Notes: generated by a model from the sequence alone, not told the origin. Shown: positions 54,571 through 62,492, numbered from the stretch's first letter. The stretch is 64,000 bases of DNA from Alphaproteobacteria bacterium (GCA_025362975.1 JANYES010000019.1:372001-436000), one strand, 5' to 3'. Made by a program: numbers and translations.

Positions 54571-56153
54571 CTGTTATCCGCATCCATTGTTTCATCGATC
54601 AGTTTGATTCTCTCACCTAGCCAGCGCATCACCGGCACGGCCATGCTGTTACCCAGTGCCTTATACCTGTTGCCGTCCGCAGCCGGTTTGCCGCGAAAAG
54701 GTATCAGGGTATAATCGTCGGGAAATCCCTGCAGACGTTCGCATTCGCGCGGTGTCAGGCGGCGCACCGCCATATGCTGAAGCAGCGCCGGTTTGTTATT
54801 CCCGCCACCGCCGCCTTCCAGCGAGGGAGACAATTCACTTTCAAAGCCTATGCCACCGGATTGCGCCGACTGGCCTGGCTTGAATGCCGCCACGCCGTGC
54901 TGCGCCGCTGCCTGTAGTGTGAACATAGCATCACCTTCCTGTCCGATGCCTATTCCTATACCGGCATCGTCGGCTGATCTGCCGGTACGTTTTCCCACTT
55001 CCTGCAGCGGGATGGCCACCGCCAGCTGCCCGCCGCCATTCTGATGGCTGCCGTTATGATTCATGGCGCGCAGTGTCGGCGCGCTTTCACCCGCATCGGC
55101 GCCGCAGTCTTTTGCGGAGAACGCTATATAGGTCGATAGATCGCCGCCCGATGTAACGGTTTTCGCCTGTTCGGTTTCATTGACGTAGAGCCCGCCGCCC
55201 GGCCGATCCTTGCGCCTGCCGTTGGCATCGCAGAAGGTCACGTTGAAAGCGACGGCGTGGCCGCGCTCCGCCTGCAGCGTAAACGCCGGATCGCTGTCAT
55301 CGCCGATACCGAGGCCGGTACTTTCGCCCAGCGCGTTATGCCGGGTGGCCAGCTGCGTATTGATCGGGATCGTCACCAGGTTCTGGCATTCGTCGCCCGC
55401 TGGCCCGCCGCTGCCTTTCGCCCATTTCCGGCTCACTGTTCCGGCTATGAGCGGAGTTCCGCGCCCTGTGCCGTCCTCGCTGGCGTCAAAGCCATCACCG
55501 CGAAGAGTGTGTGCTATTTCATCGCTGCTTCCAGTGCAGCCTTTAAGGGTGGCGGCAATGCCCTGCCGCGCTTTTCCGCGCGGCGTAATATCCCCGCGCA
55601 GGCTTTCATGCTCAAATAAAACCGCCGCGGCAGGTCGCCAATCTCCAAGATATCCGACAACGAACACACGCCGCCTGCGCTGTGGCACTCCGAAATACTG
55701 AGCGTCAAGAATCCGGTAGGCGAACCCATACCCGCATTCCGCCAGCCCTCCGAGGAAGGTTCCAAATGTCCGGCCTCCGTCAATGGACAATACGCCGGGG
55801 ACATTTTCCCAAACCAGCCATCGGGGGCGAGCCGCCTGAGCCAGCCGTATAAATTCAAGGGTGAGATTCCCTCTATCGTCATCAAGCCCTCTGCGAAGTC
55901 CGGCGACGCTGAAAGACTGGCAGGGTGTTCCTCCGACAAGAAGGTCAACTGCTCCATAAAAATGTTCTTTCAGCTTCGTGAAATCCCCGTGTAACGGCAC
56001 CTGCGGGTAATGGTGTTTCAGAATGGCGCAGGCGAACGGATCAATTTCAGCGAAGCCCTGCGCCTGCCAGCCAAGCTGGTGCCAGGCCACCGTCGCCGCC
56101 TCGATGCCGGAGCAGATCGAGAGGTAGGAAAACGGCTTGTGTTCGGCATTCAT
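54567..56153 (-). CDS. Phage DNA (cytosine-5-) methyltransferase with long insertion
   Basis: 528 residues. Motifs: FSYLSICSGIEAATVAWHQLGW (I), PCQSFSVAG with Cys78 (IV), WENVPG (VI), FGVPQRRRRVF (VIII), and RECERLQGFPDDYTLIP...YKALGNSMAVPVMRWL (IX-X). Between VIII and IX is an insertion of about 250 residues. It contains repeats of G-x-GIGxxxDxxFTLQAxxxHAVA type plus Gly-rich linkers, where a simple methylase has a short target domain. It methylates C5 of cytosine, probably against host restriction. There is no cognate restriction gene next to it. Confidence 0.93.
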   Translation of the reverse strand: MNAEHKPFSYLSICSGIEAATVAWHQLGWQAQGFAEIDPFACAILKHHYPQVPLHGDFTKLKEHFYGAVDLLVGGTPCQSFSVAGLRRGLDDDRGNLTLEFIRLAQAARPRWLVWENVPGVLSIDGGRTFGTFLGGLAECGYGFAYRILDAQYFGVPQRRRRVFVVGYLGDWRPAAAVLFEHESLRGDITPRGKARQGIAATLKGCTGSSDEIAHTLRGDGFDASEDGTGRGTPLIAGTVSRKWAKGSGGPAGDECQNLVTIPINTQLATRHNALGESTGLGIGDDSDPAFTLQAERGHAVAFNVTFCDANGRRKDRPGGGLYVNETEQAKTVTSGGDLSTYIAFSAKDCGADAGESAPTLRAMNHNGSHQNGGGQLAVAIPLQEVGKRTGRSADDAGIGIGIGQEGDAMFTLQAAAQHGVAAFKPGQSAQSGGIGFESELSPSLEGGGGGNNKPALLQHMAVRRLTPRECERLQGFPDDYTLIPFRGKPAADGNRYKALGNSMAVPVMRWLGERIKLIDETMDADNS

Positions 56154-56300
56154 GGAAGAGCATTCCAGTCAATTGGTTAATCTGCATAATCATATGAAAA
56201 ACAATGCGATATTTGCTCTGATTGACTTGCTTATAAGCTGTGGCGACGCATCATGGTAGTGTCCGCCAGGGCATTGTAAAACAACAGCAAAGGAGTTTTT

Positions 56301-56870
56301 ATGAACAAGCTTTCCGATAATCAGCGCCGCATTCTGAAGGCGGCAAGCAAGCAGCCCGAAACCGATGTGCGCGTGCATATGCAGGATCTGAATTCGCATA
56401 TCCGCGATAAGGTCGTCACTTCCATGCTCAAGCAGGGATTGATTATTGAAGATCCCGATGCAGAGGGCATCGTTTATGTTATTTCCGATGCGGGTTTCGC
56501 GGCTATCGGCAAAACGAAGCCGAAATCATCGGCGGAAGATAGTAATGCCGGGGAACAGCAGCATGCAGTCGCGGTGGTGATCGACGAAACTCCCGCGAAA
56601 ACTCCCGCACCGAAAGCAAAACGCGAAGGCAAATCGAAAAAACAGATTATGATCGACATGCTTTCGCAGGAGGACGGCGTTACACACAAGCAGCTTATGG
56701 ATGCGACCGGCTGGCAGAAGCATTCGGTTCATGGCGGCATGGCCAACCTGAATAAACAACTTATCGCCACACAGGGACTGACCATCGCCAGCAGCAAAAC
56801 CGAAGGCGAAGAGCGTATTTACAGAATTATCAAGCACGAACCGGCGAGAGAAGCTGAACTTGCCGAATAG
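56301..56870 (+). CDS. DUF3489 domain protein
   Basis: 189 residues. The N-terminal winged-helix-like part (LSDNQRRILKAASKQPETDV...DKVVTSMLKQGLIIEDPDAEGIVYVISDAGFAAI) is followed by a basic Lys/Ala linker and DUF3489 (SKKQIMIDMLSQEDGVTHKQLMDATGWQKHSVHGGMANLNKQ). Two DNA-binding-type folds in one chain suggest a transcription regulator. AAGGAG lies 7 nt before the start. The gene is divergent from the methylase. Confidence 0.85.
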   Translation: MNKLSDNQRRILKAASKQPETDVRVHMQDLNSHIRDKVVTSMLKQGLIIEDPDAEGIVYVISDAGFAAIGKTKPKSSAEDSNAGEQQHAVAVVIDETPAKTPAPKAKREGKSKKQIMIDMLSQEDGVTHKQLMDATGWQKHSVHGGMANLNKQLIATQGLTIASSKTEGEERIYRIIKHEPAREAELAE

Positions 56871-56921
56871 CCATCTCAGGTATAATCCCGCGCGATCAGA
56901 TGACCGCGCGGGATTTTCCCG

Positions 56922-57410
56922 TTATGCGCCCGTCGACGCGCCGCCCGTTGCCGTACCGGCAGCGGTACCGCTACCGCCCGTTGGTGCGCCGGTGGAAGCG
57001 GTGCCTGTAAGGCCTGTGGTGAGCACATTCAGACCGGCCTGAATATCGGCGATATGCGCGGCATCGGTCGCTTCGCCATCGCTGAGGGTTTTAATGGAAG
57101 CGTCGATCGAGGAGATATGCGCCGGATCGATTGCGGTTTGGCTGGCTTTGATGGTGGCCACAACAGCGGCCATAGCGTCGGTAAATGCAGACATGGTTTT
57201 ACTCCATAGTTGGTTGATGATATCCCCGGCTCCTAAATCGAAACCGGACGGAGAGGCTTCTCCTATCCGCTGACAGTAAAGTTCAGCGAATTCCTTTGTG
57301 CCTACCGCCTTGACGAGGCGGCGGGCGATTATTTCTGTTTTTAGCTCGTCCTCGCACGCACCGATTTCCTGATCGGTCGCCTGCAAAACGCTTCTGAAAA
57401 AATTCTGCAT
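56922..57410 (-). CDS. Hypothetical 162-aa protein with Gly/Thr-rich tail
   Basis: MQNFFRSVLQATDQEIGACEDELKTEIIARRLVKAVGTKEFAELYCQRIGEASPSGF... has a helical N-terminus. A second ATG at 57194 has its own GGAG, so a shorter form (MSAFTDAMAAVVATIKASQTAIDPAHISSIDASIKTL..., helical) may be made from the same frame. The tail is low-complexity (GTASTGAPTGGSGTAAGTATGG). Unknown function; phage structural or assembly protein is a guess. Confidence 0.55.
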   Translation of the reverse strand: MQNFFRSVLQATDQEIGACEDELKTEIIARRLVKAVGTKEFAELYCQRIGEASPSGFDLGAGDIINQLWSKTMSAFTDAMAAVVATIKASQTAIDPAHISSIDASIKTLSDGEATDAAHIADIQAGLNVLTTGLTGTASTGAPTGGSGTAAGTATGGASTGA

Positions 57411-57436
57411 GGTGATTACTCCTGTGAGGTTGGCGT

Positions 57437-57513
57437 TGGTTGCGGGAGCCGGATTTGCACCGAGCGCCTCATGGTGAATGAACCCATGCGAGCTACTGCT
57501 GCTCTATCCCGCT
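57437..57513 (-). tRNA. Initiator-like tRNA-Met (CAT), degenerate
   Basis: 77 nt with encoded CCA. The sequence tracks E. coli initiator tRNA-fMet: AGCGGGATAGAGCAGC...AGTAGCTCG, and CAAATCCGGCTCCCGCAACCA at the 3' end. Acceptor bases 2-7 pair (GCGGGA/TCCCGC), and A1 faces A72, an unpaired end as in initiators. Anticodon CAT sits in loop TTCATTC. Odd points: D-loop lacks GG, T-loop is TGCAAAT instead of TTCAAAT, and the anticodon stem is ATGG/CCAT with a G-A mismatch instead of three G-C pairs. It may be a phage tRNA or a decaying copy. Confidence 0.7.
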
Positions 57514-57522
57514 GTTAAATCT

Positions 57523-58725
57523 TTAGTCGGGTGTGCGCTCGGTAAAGGGAGCGCCGTTGCTTTCCAGCGTTGCGGTCTTGCCGGTGTATTCCTGCCAGCG
57601 CCGCACGATGACATCGCAATATTTGGGATCAAGTTCGAGCAGCCGCGCGCTGCGGGCGGTTTTTTCACAGGCGATCATGGTGGTGCCGGAGCCGCCAAAA
57701 CTATCCAGCACGATATCGCGGCTCTTGCTGCTGTTGGCAATGGCGCGTTCGACTAGCGCCACCGGCTTCATGGTCGGATGAATATCGTTGGAAGTCGGCT
57801 TATCGACGAACCACACATCGCCCTGGTCGCGCGCGCCGCACCAGAAATGCTTGTTGCCTTCTTTCCAGCCGTAAAGAATCGGTTCATACTGGCGTTGGTA
57901 ATCGCTGCGCCCAAGGGAAAAACTGTTTTTCGCCCAGATGACGAAGGTCGACCAGTGGCCACCGGCATCGCGGAAAGCTTTCTGCAGCGTATCGAGTTCC
58001 GAAGAACTCATGCAGATATATACCGCGCCCTTGCATACCATCAGCATATTGCCGCTGGCATCACATAGGAAACGGTAGAAATCCTTACCCAGCTTATCAT
58101 TCTTAATGGTCAGATTCTTTGCCGTCTTGCCGACATAATCCACATTGTACGGCGGATCGGTGAACACCATGTCGGCCAGCGCGCCCGCCATAAGCTTTTC
58201 CATATCGGTGACGATAGTGGCATCGCCGCAGAGCAGCCGGTGATCGCCGCATATCCATACATCGCCGGGCTGCGTGATTGGATCTTCCGGTGCTTCCGGC
58301 ACATCGTCATCATCGGTCAGACCTTCGCCATCGCCAGCCAGCAGCTTTTCCAGTTCATCGGGATCGAAGCCGGTGATATCGAGATCGAAATCAAATTCTT
58401 TTAGCTCGCCAAGTTCCAATGCCAGCAGACCTTCATCCCATTCCGCTTCCTCATGGGTACGATTATCCGCCAGGCGGTACGCTTTAATCTGCGCGGGCGT
58501 CAGTCCTTCGGCGATATGCACCGGCACTTTCTTCATACCCAGCTGCTGCGCGGCCAGCAGTCGCGTGTGGCCGACGATAATCACCATCTCGGTATCGACC
58601 ACGATGGGCTGGCGGAAGCCGAACTCTTTTATGCTGCCCGCCACCTTCGCCACCGCGTGTTCATTGCGGCGCGGATTGCGTGCGTAAGGGATGATTTTAT
58701 CGGTTGGAAGCACTTCAATTTTCAT
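57523..58725 (-). CDS. ParB-domain / beta-class DNA adenine methylase
   Basis: 400 residues from ATG 58725 (AAAGG upstream). Residues 1-90 are a ParB-like domain (LPTDKIIPYARNPRRNEHAVAKVAGSIKEFGFRQPIVVD..., VGHTRLLAAQQLG). The methylase follows: catalytic TDPPYNV (189-195), then the SAM site DSFGGSGTT (341-349), the order of the beta group. The fusion is common in phages of alphaproteobacteria. A CcrM-like GANTC activity is possible, not shown. It lies 9 nt from the tRNA-like gene, upstream of it in transcription. Confidence 0.92.
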   Translation of the reverse strand: MKIEVLPTDKIIPYARNPRRNEHAVAKVAGSIKEFGFRQPIVVDTEMVIIVGHTRLLAAQQLGMKKVPVHIAEGLTPAQIKAYRLADNRTHEEAEWDEGLLALELGELKEFDFDLDITGFDPDELEKLLAGDGEGLTDDDDVPEAPEDPITQPGDVWICGDHRLLCGDATIVTDMEKLMAGALADMVFTDPPYNVDYVGKTAKNLTIKNDKLGKDFYRFLCDASGNMLMVCKGAVYICMSSSELDTLQKAFRDAGGHWSTFVIWAKNSFSLGRSDYQRQYEPILYGWKEGNKHFWCGARDQGDVWFVDKPTSNDIHPTMKPVALVERAIANSSKSRDIVLDSFGGSGTTMIACEKTARSARLLELDPKYCDVIVRRWQEYTGKTATLESNGAPFTERTPD

Positions 58726-59261
58726 AATAATTGCCTTTCTGCATAAGCGTTTCGCATCCATTTCGTTTTTCAAAATGGCTTTATGCTTATGCATCAATCG
58801 TTTGCACTGAAAAAAGCGAAACGAAATCGAATGTTAAAATCTGTGGCTAGGAAACTTTCGGGCGTTGCATTCCCGCATAGCGCTTTGGCAGGAAGGAACC
58901 AAAGGGGGTATGGCAACATTGGCGGTGGCTGCGGCTTAGCGGGTGGTAGGCCCAGGCATTGCCGAGCCGAACAACCGAAAGCCAAGGATATCCGCGGCTC
59001 GGCGCAGGATTCTGGCAAAAACGTGCAGTGTTTATGGCAAAAGGTGCACCGATTGTGGCAACCGGTGCAAAGCGGGGAGGAAAGACCAGGCGGTTATGCT
59101 TTGAAACCGCAGTGCGGTCGTAAGCGCGATTCACCTATCCTGCCAAAATGGATAGCATGTAGGTGCACCTACTGTCAACAGAAAATATATATGTAACAGT
59201 AGGTTGTAACTCATATACCGTGTTGAGCGCACTGGTTGGAATCACCTAAGGGAAAGGGCGG
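58726..59261. other. Non-coding gap with palindromes
   Basis: 536 bases in which I find no convincing gene. It contains TGCACCG/CGGTGCA (59045-59051 with 59063-59069), the perfect 14-bp palindrome GTAGGTGCACCTAC (59159-59172), and CCTACTGT/ACAGTAGG (59168-59175 with 59196-59203) around an AT-rich loop. The octamer GGTGCACC occurs twice (59043, 59162). It is upstream of the ParB-methylase and downstream of the DUF6456 gene, so it may hold the control site for the former. Confidence 0.5.
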
Positions 59262-59852
59262 CTAACGGTCACGGCGCTGCCTGCCCAGCGACTGAAAAAC
59301 CGCCGCCAGTTCCTCCAGCGCTTCGCAAAGCCGAATCATTCCGTAGCCCTTCCGCCAGCCTTTGCGCGCTTCGTATTCCATCAAGGTTTTTTCCTGGCAG
59401 CAGATCTCCTGCAGGATATCCTGCGACCCGCGCCCTAGCTCCTTCAGCACGCGCGTATGCTGGTGGATGGCGTTCATGATGCTCTCCATCGGGTACATCG
59501 CCACGTTGACGCTGGTCTGCACGCGAATGTTATCCAGCGGCTTGCACAGCGTATGGCTGGTGCGTTCGTAGTTGCAGGAAAAGCGGTCGCCAGCGCGGAA
59601 TTGCTCCTCGTTGATGCCGCGCCGGTACATCTCCCCGATACCACGCTCCAGGTCGATGCAATACAGGCGGTGATATTTGTCGATAGGGCGTTTGTCCTTC
59701 ACCCGCGCCGCATAGCAATCCTGATCGGTTTTCACCCGCTCCAGATCGTGTTTCCGCTGGAATTCCGCCGTGCCGCGATCCGCAGCCTGGAGGTTAGCCG
59801 ATGCGGGCGTCACATCCTTCCTGAATGCATTCTTACGTTTTCCTTTTGCCAT
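59262..59852 (-). CDS. DUF6456-like phage regulator
   Basis: 196 residues from ATG 59852, behind GAGGAGG. The first part is basic (MAKGKRKNAFRKDVTPASANLQAADRGTAEFQRKH). The C-terminal part (GRGSQDILQEICCQEKTLMEYEARKGWRKGYGMIRLCEALEELAAVF) fits DUF6456: helix-C, helix, then E...GW...K..R...AL..LA. Such proteins occupy the late-regulator place in alphaproteobacterial phages. Start overlaps the upstream replication gene by 20 nt. Regulatory role is inferred. Confidence 0.68.
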   Translation of the reverse strand: MAKGKRKNAFRKDVTPASANLQAADRGTAEFQRKHDLERVKTDQDCYAARVKDKRPIDKYHRLYCIDLERGIGEMYRRGINEEQFRAGDRFSCNYERTSHTLCKPLDNIRVQTSVNVAMYPMESIMNAIHQHTRVLKELGRGSQDILQEICCQEKTLMEYEARKGWRKGYGMIRLCEALEELAAVFQSLGRQRRDR

Positions 59853-60645
59853 AACTTCCTCCTCGTTGATGTTGAAAAACTTCCTTGGCGAAATACTTCC
59901 AGCTTTGCGGCGGCGGCGCGTTGCCACCGGCGAGCCGCGCGAGTATTTTTCTGACCGTGGGCAGGATATGCCGGTAGGGATGAATGCCGTCATCGAGCCA
60001 GCCGCGCATGATGTGGTAATCGTTGGGAATAGACATCCGTTGCTCGCGGAACAATTCCTCGATATCGTGGATAAACATTTCGGCCACCGCTTCAGGCACA
60101 AGTTTTCCACAGGCGGGCATGCTCTCTTCATCTAGTCTATTTTTAATATTAGTATTAGTTTCAGATCTAGATGATCTCTCTAAGTCTAAGGCGCTCCGCG
60201 CGGTTTTTTGCGTTTCTGAAAAGTCTACCGACTGATTTTCCTTCGTAATTCCATTTTGAACCTGGGGGGTATCTAGGGGGGTTACCCCATAGGTATCCAG
60301 GGGGGTATCCCTATAGGTATCCTGGGTAGTATCCAGGGGGGTATGGTCGCTGATTTTCAGCTTATCCACAGAGTGCCGGAATTCTTTGAGAAGCCGTTTC
60401 TGCGTGATATAGCCATTGGATTCCAGCGTCAAAAACGCCGCCAGCTTCGGCTTTATTTTCGACCATTTATTGGGATGGATGCCGAGCATCCGGGCGATCA
60501 GTTTGTCGTCGTGGCGCAAGCGTCCGCCATTTGTCCACATCAGGCATAAAAGCCGCATGTACACGCCTTGCTCTTCCATGCTGAGCGGCATGGTGTCCTC
60601 CAGATAATCATCCGGATAAAAGCGCATATATTTCGGCTTGACCAT
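59833..60645 (-). CDS. DUF1376 phage replication protein carrying iterons
   Basis: 270 residues. DUF1376 is at the N-terminus (KYMRFYPDDYLEDTMPLSMEEQGVYMRLLCLMWTNGGRLRHDDKLIARMLGI...KPKLAAFL, about 5-75), a winged-helix domain seen in phage replication initiators. The middle (about 100-130) consists of four-residue repeats TPLD/TYRD/TPQV encoded by tandem 12-bp iterons. The C-terminal part is helical and basic. Lambda O likewise has origin iterons inside its gene. The comparison is by analogy. Confidence 0.82.
   Translation of the reverse strand: MVKPKYMRFYPDDYLEDTMPLSMEEQGVYMRLLCLMWTNGGRLRHDDKLIARMLGIHPNKWSKIKPKLAAFLTLESNGYITQKRLLKEFRHSVDKLKISDHTPLDTTQDTYRDTPLDTYGVTPLDTPQVQNGITKENQSVDFSETQKTARSALDLERSSRSETNTNIKNRLDEESMPACGKLVPEAVAEMFIHDIEELFREQRMSIPNDYHIMRGWLDDGIHPYRHILPTVRKILARLAGGNAPPPQSWKYFAKEVFQHQRGGSYGKRKT
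60261..60344. repeat. Seven tandem 12-bp iterons, candidate phage origin
   Basis: Units start at 60261, 273, 285, 297, 309, 321 and 333. Types: CCNGGGGGGTAT (five copies, two of them diverged) and CCCNATAGGTAT (two). The spacing is exactly 12 bp throughout. They lie inside the DUF1376 gene. A poly-A/T-rich stretch lies nearby (60120-60175). Confidence 0.7.
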
Positions 60646-60697
60646 TCAGCGCCCCGCATGACGTAGGCGCGTTATCCGCACTGCGATATGGCACGGA

Positions 60698-61066
60698 TCA
60701 AGCATTCGGTTCCTCGCGGGTCATTTCAGCGACCGTTTCCACGATTTCAAGCGCGATAGCACCGATGAGAGAAGCCGGGCCGCCATCGTCCTTACGGTGC
60801 GTCAATTCCAGCATCGCTTCCGGCGAAACGAATCGCTGCAGAAGCGCGGAAATGAGCGCGCAGGCATCCTCCATCAATAAACCCACGTTAGAGCCGTGCT
60901 TCAGGCCGGAAACCTGAACTTCGCCCACGCGGTCACCGGGATAGAAACCCAGCGTCAGATGAAAGGTCATGCCTTCGAATTTACATTCGACTGTCTCGAT
61001 AATACGGCGGTGGGGAAGGGATTCGTCGGCCATATGCTTGTTTGAACCCCTTTGATTTTTATCCAT
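60698..61066 (-). CDS. TSCPD-domain phage protein
   Basis: 122 residues. The segment ETVECKFEGMTFHLTLGFYPGDRVGEVQVSGLKHGSNVGLLMEDACALISALLQRFVSPEAML...DGGPASLIGAIALEIV matches the TSCPD domain, related to the C-terminus of B12-dependent ribonucleotide reductase. Stand-alone copies are common in phages of this class. The start may be ATG 61066 (MDKNQRG) or 61033 (MADES). It is first in the replication operon, directly behind a promoter. Confidence 0.8.
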   Translation of the reverse strand: MDKNQRGSNKHMADESLPHRRIIETVECKFEGMTFHLTLGFYPGDRVGEVQVSGLKHGSNVGLLMEDACALISALLQRFVSPEAMLELTHRKDDGGPASLIGAIALEIVETVAEMTREEPNA

Positions 61067-61087
61067 TCTGAAGCTTTGTAATGCCGC

Positions 61088-61116
61088 AGCATCTTGAAAG
61101 TGGGAAAAAATGTCAA
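61088..61116 (-). promoter_or_regulatory. Early phage promoter with shared operator
   Basis: Minus strand TTGACA (61111-61116), 17-nt spacer, GATGCT (61088-61093). The spacer contains TTTCCCACTTTCA, also present in the promoter at 61850. It drives the TSCPD-DUF1376 operon. Confidence 0.6.
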
Positions 61117-61177
61117 CGACTATTTTCCGTTAATAGGCATGGACTCGTTTCCAGCTATGCGGTAAATTCGGGAAATT

Positions 61178-61765
61178 ATGAAAATAAAGAAAACCAATAA
61201 TATAACGTTCCTGCGCTTGCGCCGTAATTTCACAATCCCCAGGTTGTCGGAGATGACGGGCATACCAGTGGCGACGCTTCACCGTATCGAATCGGGCGGG
61301 AATCTGAAGATTGAGAAATACCGCAAAATCATCGCTAAGGCGCTGAATTGCAAACCCGAAGACCTGGACAGCGTGGATCTGGACATGCCGACCGTGCCGG
61401 TTATCGGAGAATCCAAATTCAAATCCTATGTAAAGCTCCTGCCTGAAGATAAGCGCTGGGGCATAGATTTCGTTGAAGGGCTGCCATCGAGCGCGCAAGC
61501 CGTGCGTATCGTCGGAACCCAGCTTGTGCCTTACCACGGCAAGAACGATATACTTTACTTCGACGGTAAGCCGGAGAAAAAGGAGAAGCTGTTTCTGGAT
61601 AAGAAATGCTTCGTACAACTGGCCAAGGGCAATTACCTGATCGCCTGGGTGGCGAGAAGTTCGCAGGAAGGCCATTACAACCTCTCTCCTTACGGCACTA
61701 CTCAAGTGATGGTCGACCAGAAAGTCGCCAAGGTTCATCCCATCCTGCATACCAAAAGCGGATAA
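61178..61765 (+). CDS. CI/LexA-like phage repressor, non-cleavable type
   Basis: 195 residues. The XRE helix-turn-helix is at about 8-65 (FLRLRRNFTIPRLSEMTGIPVATLHRIESGGNLKIEKYRKIIAKALNC). The C-terminal domain resembles the S24 peptidase fold (AVRIVGTQLVPYHGKNDILYFDG...VHPIL). The catalytic G-D-S-M motif is G-T-Q-L here, so the nucleophile Ser is missing and self-cleavage is not expected. It is divergent from the early operon. Its likely operator is the sequence shared by the two promoters. Induction may need an antirepressor (inference). Confidence 0.75.
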   Translation: MKIKKTNNITFLRLRRNFTIPRLSEMTGIPVATLHRIESGGNLKIEKYRKIIAKALNCKPEDLDSVDLDMPTVPVIGESKFKSYVKLLPEDKRWGIDFVEGLPSSAQAVRIVGTQLVPYHGKNDILYFDGKPEKKEKLFLDKKCFVQLAKGNYLIAWVARSSQEGHYNLSPYGTTQVMVDQKVAKVHPILHTKSG

Positions 61766-61849
61766 TTTTTTTCCCTTTATAGCACCAGGATTTTCAATAC
61801 CTTCACGCGGGTAGACGGCATCGCTTTGCCGAAAACTAGAAAATTCCTG

Positions 61850-61906
61850 TTTACAAAATTTCCCACTATCATTATGCATATGAAACTATCGCTTGCATGA
61901 TGCAAG
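61850..61906 (+). promoter_or_regulatory. Promoter with shared TTTCCCACT element and palindrome
   Basis: TTTACA (61850-61855), 17-nt spacer, TATGCA (61873-61878). The spacer holds TTTCCCACTATCA, matching the promoter at 61088 on the other strand. The perfect palindrome CTTGCAT-G-ATGCAAG (61892-61906) lies across the expected start of transcription. It controls the small membrane gene and the XRE gene beyond it. Confidence 0.6.
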
Positions 61907-61936
61907 TCGAATTACACCTAAAAGCGGAGTAAACAC

Positions 61937-62101
61937 ATGAGGAAATTTTTTCATAAATTACTGCGCTGGCTGGTGCTGGGAACATGCATGTTGGTGTTCA
62001 GCCTGTTTATCGATTGGCTGATTCTCAACGCTTATACGGGCTGTTGTGAAGGCGGCTACTGCGTTCCCCAATGGCTTTATCCGCAATGCATCAACGATTA
62101 A
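61937..62101 (+). CDS. Small membrane protein, 54 aa
   Basis: MRKFFHKLLRWLVLGTCMLVFSLFIDWLIL, then a cysteine-rich end (NAYTGCCEGGYCVPQWLYPQC). One transmembrane helix; the five cysteines after it would face the periplasm. GGAG lies 8 nt before the ATG. It is the first gene behind the operator-bearing promoter. Function unknown; superinfection exclusion would be a guess. Confidence 0.6.
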   Translation: MRKFFHKLLRWLVLGTCMLVFSLFIDWLILNAYTGCCEGGYCVPQWLYPQCIND

Positions 62102-62114
62102 ACGGGAGGATTTC

Positions 62115-62492
62115 GTGAACAAAGATCACAACGTCAACCAATACGCCGGAGCGAAACTGCACGCACTGCGTATCACACAAGGCATATCGCAGGCGACACT
62201 CGGCAGGGAGATCGGCGTCACCGGCCAGCAAGTGCAGAAATACGAGAGCGGAGCCAATCGCCTCAGTATCGATAAGCTTTACGCGCTGGCCAAGATTTTC
62301 GAAGTATCTACCATCGTGTTCTTCCCTATGGAAAATGCTGAGCACGGCGATAACGCATTGCCACCGGCCAGTGCCAGGCTCATCAGGCTCATGAATAAAA
62401 TCTCGGAGGAGCATCACGATTCCCTCTATGCGATTCTGCGCGAATTACTGCGAATGATTCACAAGGCCGACGAATTGGAATCGCAGTCATGA
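62115..62492 (+). CDS. XRE-family transcription regulator
   Basis: 125 residues from GTG 62115, 5 nt after GGGAGG. The HTH is GAKLHALRITQGISQATLGREIGVTGQQVQKYESGANRLSIDKLYALAKIFEV (about 11-63), as in alphaproteobacterial XRE repressors. The C-terminal part is helical. It is coupled by ATGA to the next gene. Probably a second immunity or lysogeny regulator that binds the palindrome at 61892. Confidence 0.85.
   Translation: MNKDHNVNQYAGAKLHALRITQGISQATLGREIGVTGQQVQKYESGANRLSIDKLYALAKIFEVSTIVFFPMENAEHGDNALPPASARLIRLMNKISEEHHDSLYAILRELLRMIHKADELESQS

Noticed and set aside
58783-59196. 137-aa plus-strand frame in the non-coding gap
   Set aside because: No ribosome site, unlikely composition (many Cys, Arg, Gly) and it covers palindromes; no family seen.
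60261-60344. 12-bp repeats as a CRISPR-like array or a simple sequence artefact
   Set aside because: Units are contiguous with no spacers and stay in frame in a replication gene, so iterons fit better.
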